The position numbers were made by a program, and so were the translations under genes. Of a stretch of 64,000 bases of DNA, positions 61,761 through 64,000 are shown in pieces. Below the pieces are notes generated by a model that was given only the letters and a program-made list of their open reading frames with translations, was not told the origin of the DNA and searched no databases. Origin of the DNA: Sporomusa acidovorans (GTDB taxonomy: Bacteria > Bacillota > Negativicutes > Sporomusales > Sporomusaceae); NCBI RefSeq assembly GCF_900101845.1, contig NZ_FNAM01000014.1, positions 1-64,000 on the forward strand, written 5' to 3'. The stretch's first letter is position 1. Every line of letters begins with the position of its first letter.

Positions 61761-62549
61761 TTGAATATCATTGTTTGTATTAAGCAAGTTCCGGGAACAT
61801 CCGAAGTAGAAGTAGATCAGGAGACAGGGGTTTTAAAAAGAGAAGGCATTGATTCGAAAATGAACCCTTATGATCTGTTTGCTATCGAAACGGCGGTAAA
61901 GATAAAAGAGGAAAACGGGGCTAAAGTCAGCGTTGTCAGCATGGGACCGCCTCAGGCCGCCGAGATTATTCGGGAAGCTTATATGATGGGAGTAGATGAA
62001 GGGGCGCTTATTTCCGACAGAGTGTTTGCCGGCGCTGATGTACTGGCAACATCCTACACCATTTCCCAGGGAATAAAAAAACTTGGCGATTATGACCTTT
62101 TGATTTGCGGCAAACAAACCACAGACGGCGATACGGCCCAGGTAGGTCCCGAATTGGCGGAATTCCTCGGCATACCCCATATTGCCAATGTTAAACAGAT
62201 TGTGGAAGTGAAAGAACATTCCATTATCGTGGACATGGATATGCCGCATGCCGTGCAAACGGTAGAGGTCAGCTATCCTTGTCTTATTACGGTCGAAAAA
62301 GATATCAATCAGCCCAGGCTGCCTTCGTTTAAACGGAAACTATCGACTAAGGACAAACAAATACCCATGTACGGGTTAAAAGACTTTGCGGACCAGGATG
62401 AAAAGAATTATGGGATTAACGGTTCACCGACCCGTGTACTTCGAATATTCTCCCCCGAAGCCAACCATGACCGCGAAATGTGGAAAGATAAACCGGGTGT
62501 GTTGGTTGACCGGTTGGCTGGTAAGTTAAAAGAATTAAAGTATGTGTAA
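61761..62549 (+). CDS. etfB: Electron-transfer flavoprotein beta subunit
   Basis: About 262 residues. NIIVCIKQVPGTSEVEVD is the classic EtfB start, with LLICGKQTTDGDTAQVGPELAEFLG in the middle binding the AMP or bifurcating FAD. TTG 61761 is taken as the start, 8 nt after GAGGTGA; an upstream in-frame ATG would add 20 unrelated residues. It forms a heterodimer with EtfA, encoded 14 bp downstream. A GlcD-type dehydrogenase gene follows, the order seen in the bifurcating lactate dehydrogenase of acetogens. Confidence 0.93.
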   Translation: MNIIVCIKQVPGTSEVEVDQETGVLKREGIDSKMNPYDLFAIETAVKIKEENGAKVSVVSMGPPQAAEIIREAYMMGVDEGALISDRVFAGADVLATSYTISQGIKKLGDYDLLICGKQTTDGDTAQVGPELAEFLGIPHIANVKQIVEVKEHSIIVDMDMPHAVQTVEVSYPCLITVEKDINQPRLPSFKRKLSTKDKQIPMYGLKDFADQDEKNYGINGSPTRVLRIFSPEANHDREMWKDKPGVLVDRLAGKLKELKYV

Positions 62550-62563
62550 AGGGGGAAACGACA

Positions 62564-63745
62564 TTGGCGAAGATAGTTATTGATCAAGAAAAAGTAACAG
62601 AGCCTGAAGAACTGATTAAACTTTGTCCTTTTGGGGCAATTGAATGGGATAATCATTATTTGAGCATTAATGCTGCCTGCAAGATGTGCAAGCTGTGTGT
62701 AAAAAAGGGACCGGCAGGGGTATTTTCCTTAATTGAGGACGAAGTCGTTGCTGTCGATAAGAGTGAATGGCAAGGCATTGTAGTGTATGTAGACCATCTG
62801 GACGGCGATATTCATCCGGTAACTTTGGAGCTTGTCGGTAAAGCAAAAGAACTGGCCGGAAAAATCGGTCATCCGGTGTATTGCCTGTTTATGGGGCATA
62901 ACATAACAGGCAAAGCCGAGGCTTTGCTGCACTATGGCGTTGATGAAGTGTTTGTCTACGATGATGAAGAACTGAAATATTTCCGTATCGAGCCCTATAC
63001 GGCAGTTTTCGAAGACTTTATTCATCAGGTTAAGCCATCCATCGTATTAGTGGGCGGAACGACAGTCGGCAGATCCTTGGCGCCGAGAACGGCAGCCAGA
63101 TTCCATACCGGTTTGACGGCGGACTGCACTGTGCTGGATGTAGAGGAAAATACGGATTTGGCACAAATCAGACCGGCTTTCGGCGGTAACATTATGGCGC
63201 ATATCTTTACGCCCAATACCCGCCCCCAGTTTGCAACCGTCCGCTATAAAGTGTTCTCGCAAGCTCAAAAAACGAACAACCCGACCGGGAAAGTCACCCA
63301 CTGTGCAATCGCCAAGGACAAGTTGGCATCTAAGATTAAGGTACTGCAGGTTAAAGCCAAAGAAAAAGTTAAAAGTATAGAAGACGCCGAGGTACTCGTG
63401 GTTGCCGGCGGCGGTATTAAAAGCGCCAAAGATATGGAGATGCTGCAAGTGCTGGCAGACAAGCTTGGCGGCATGGTTGCTGCCACCAGACCGCTGATTG
63501 AAGCAGGCTTTGCTGATCCCAGACAGCAAATCGGTCTAAGCGGCAGAACCGTAAAACCCAATTTGATTATTACCTGCGGTGTCTCCGGATCGGTCCAGTT
63601 TGTGGCCGGCATGGATAAGTCCGACAACATTATTGCCATTAATACCGATGAGAATGCGGCCATCTTTAATGTAGCTCATTATGGGATAGTTGGCGATCTA
63701 TACGAGATTGTACCAGACTTAATTGAGCGCTTAAACCAGGGCTAG
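62564..63745 (+). CDS. etfA: Electron-transfer flavoprotein alpha subunit with N-terminal Fe-S domain
   Basis: 393 residues. The extra N-terminal domain (about 1-60) has Cys21 in IKLCPFGAIEW and Cys39, Cys42 and Cys45 in CKMCKLCVKKGP, enough for one [4Fe-4S] cluster. The standard EtfA body follows: VGGTTVGRSLAPRTAAR near 170, and the FAD block GLSGRTVKPNLIITCGVSGSVQF near 325-347. EtfA with this domain is found in LctBCD- and Car-type electron-bifurcating complexes, where electrons pass to ferredoxin. Start TTG 62564 after AAAGGGGG. It lies in one operon with etfB and the FAD dehydrogenase. Confidence 0.93.
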   Translation: MAKIVIDQEKVTEPEELIKLCPFGAIEWDNHYLSINAACKMCKLCVKKGPAGVFSLIEDEVVAVDKSEWQGIVVYVDHLDGDIHPVTLELVGKAKELAGKIGHPVYCLFMGHNITGKAEALLHYGVDEVFVYDDEELKYFRIEPYTAVFEDFIHQVKPSIVLVGGTTVGRSLAPRTAARFHTGLTADCTVLDVEENTDLAQIRPAFGGNIMAHIFTPNTRPQFATVRYKVFSQAQKTNNPTGKVTHCAIAKDKLASKIKVLQVKAKEKVKSIEDAEVLVVAGGGIKSAKDMEMLQVLADKLGGMVAATRPLIEAGFADPRQQIGLSGRTVKPNLIITCGVSGSVQFVAGMDKSDNIIAINTDENAAIFNVAHYGIVGDLYEIVPDLIERLNQG

Positions 63746-63799
63746 AATCCAAGTAAGAGAGCTTCATTATCCAAATTAGTTGCGTTAGAGGTGATGAAT

Positions 63800-64000
63800 A
63801 TGAATTATAAAAAAGTTGATGACAAGGATATAGCTTTTCTTGTATCTGTTTGCGGCAAGGATCGCATTTTCGCCGGCCAAGAAATTCATGAAAGTTATGG
63901 TCGTGATGAGTTAGTCAATAAGCATTTGTTTCCCGAGGTAGTTGCAGAAGTTGACCGTACGGAAGAAGTCTCCCAGATTATGAAATATGCCTATGAGCAC
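63800..64000 (+). CDS. GlcD-type FAD-linked 2-hydroxy-acid dehydrogenase, N-terminal part
   Basis: The first 67 codons are visible before the window ends: MNYKKVDDKDIAFLVSVCGK, then FAGQEIHESYGRDEL and VVAEVDRTEEVSQIMKYAYE. This is the pre-FAD segment of FAD_binding_4/GlcD proteins (xPxxVxxxxTxEEVsxIMKYAxE). ATG 63800 is used (AGAGGTGA upstream); ATG 63794 in the same frame is an alternative. After etfB and etfA it would be the dehydrogenase subunit of a lactate- or sugar-acid-oxidising bifurcating complex. The substrate cannot be judged from this part. Confidence 0.85.
   Translation, partial: MNYKKVDDKDIAFLVSVCGKDRIFAGQEIHESYGRDELVNKHLFPEVVAEVDRTEEVSQIMKYAYEH

Overview
The window looks like chromosome of an anaerobic, diderm Firmicute of the Negativicutes (Sporomusaceae-like). 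The sequence evidence is a T-box leader, an SLH-domain porin with a C-terminal phenylalanine (the outer-membrane type of this group), three sigma-54 activators each close to a -24/-12 promoter, an O2-sensitive glycyl-radical enzyme, and an EtfB/EtfA pair whose EtfA carries an N-terminal Fe-S domain, as in electron-bifurcating dehydrogenases. The genus is inferred; nothing here fixes the species.

Layout. 1-0.9 kb: end of an IS transposase, then a promoter and T-box leader. 1-5.7 kb: CstA-type transporter, LTA-synthase-like phosphotransferase and PAP2 phosphatase. 5.7-7.5 kb: a sCache chemoreceptor. 7.7-20.4 kb: a hydroxyproline-peptide locus (P5C dehydrogenase, RocR-like sigma-54 activator, activase, hydroxyproline dehydratase HypD, two POT carriers, an M38-type amidohydrolase and an M24 prolidase). 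20.6-24.6 kb: SLH porin, AGCS symporter, LysR. 24.9-33.5 kb: a PrpR-type activator and a galactarate operon (garD, DapA-type aldolase, MFS carrier, amidohydrolase, garR, frameshifted PPC gene). 33.9-39.4 kb: an amidohydrolase and a ribose-type ABC importer with a fused ATPase-permease. 39.7-61.3 kb: an acid-sugar region with three IlvD/Edd dehydratases, three PanB-family proteins, two DUF1537 kinases, PdxA2, LarA, an MFS carrier, a cupin-PocR-LytS kinase with an AraC response regulator, a second DapA-type aldolase and a second PrpR-type activator. 61.8-64 kb: etfB, etfA and the start of a GlcD-type FAD dehydrogenase.

How the genes may work together. Hydroxyproline peptides would enter through the POT carriers and be cut by the two peptidases. 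HypD would turn free hydroxyproline into pyrroline-5-carboxylate, and PruA would oxidise that to glutamate. Galactarate would be dehydrated by GarD, cleaved to pyruvate and tartronate semialdehyde, and reduced by GarR to glycerate. In the acid-sugar region two fates appear side by side: kinase plus PdxA2 (to a triose phosphate and CO2), and dehydratase plus aldolase. In two of the three dehydratase clusters the expected aldolase is replaced by PanB homologues, with no panC, panD or ilvC nearby. I propose that these cleave a 2-keto-3-deoxy acid such as 4-hydroxy-2-oxobutanoate to pyruvate and methylene-tetrahydrofolate. This is the strongest candidate for an undescribed system in the window.

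Two families of long palindromic intergenic repeats (A at four sites, B at three) are scattered between the operons; their stems change while parts of the sequence stay constant.
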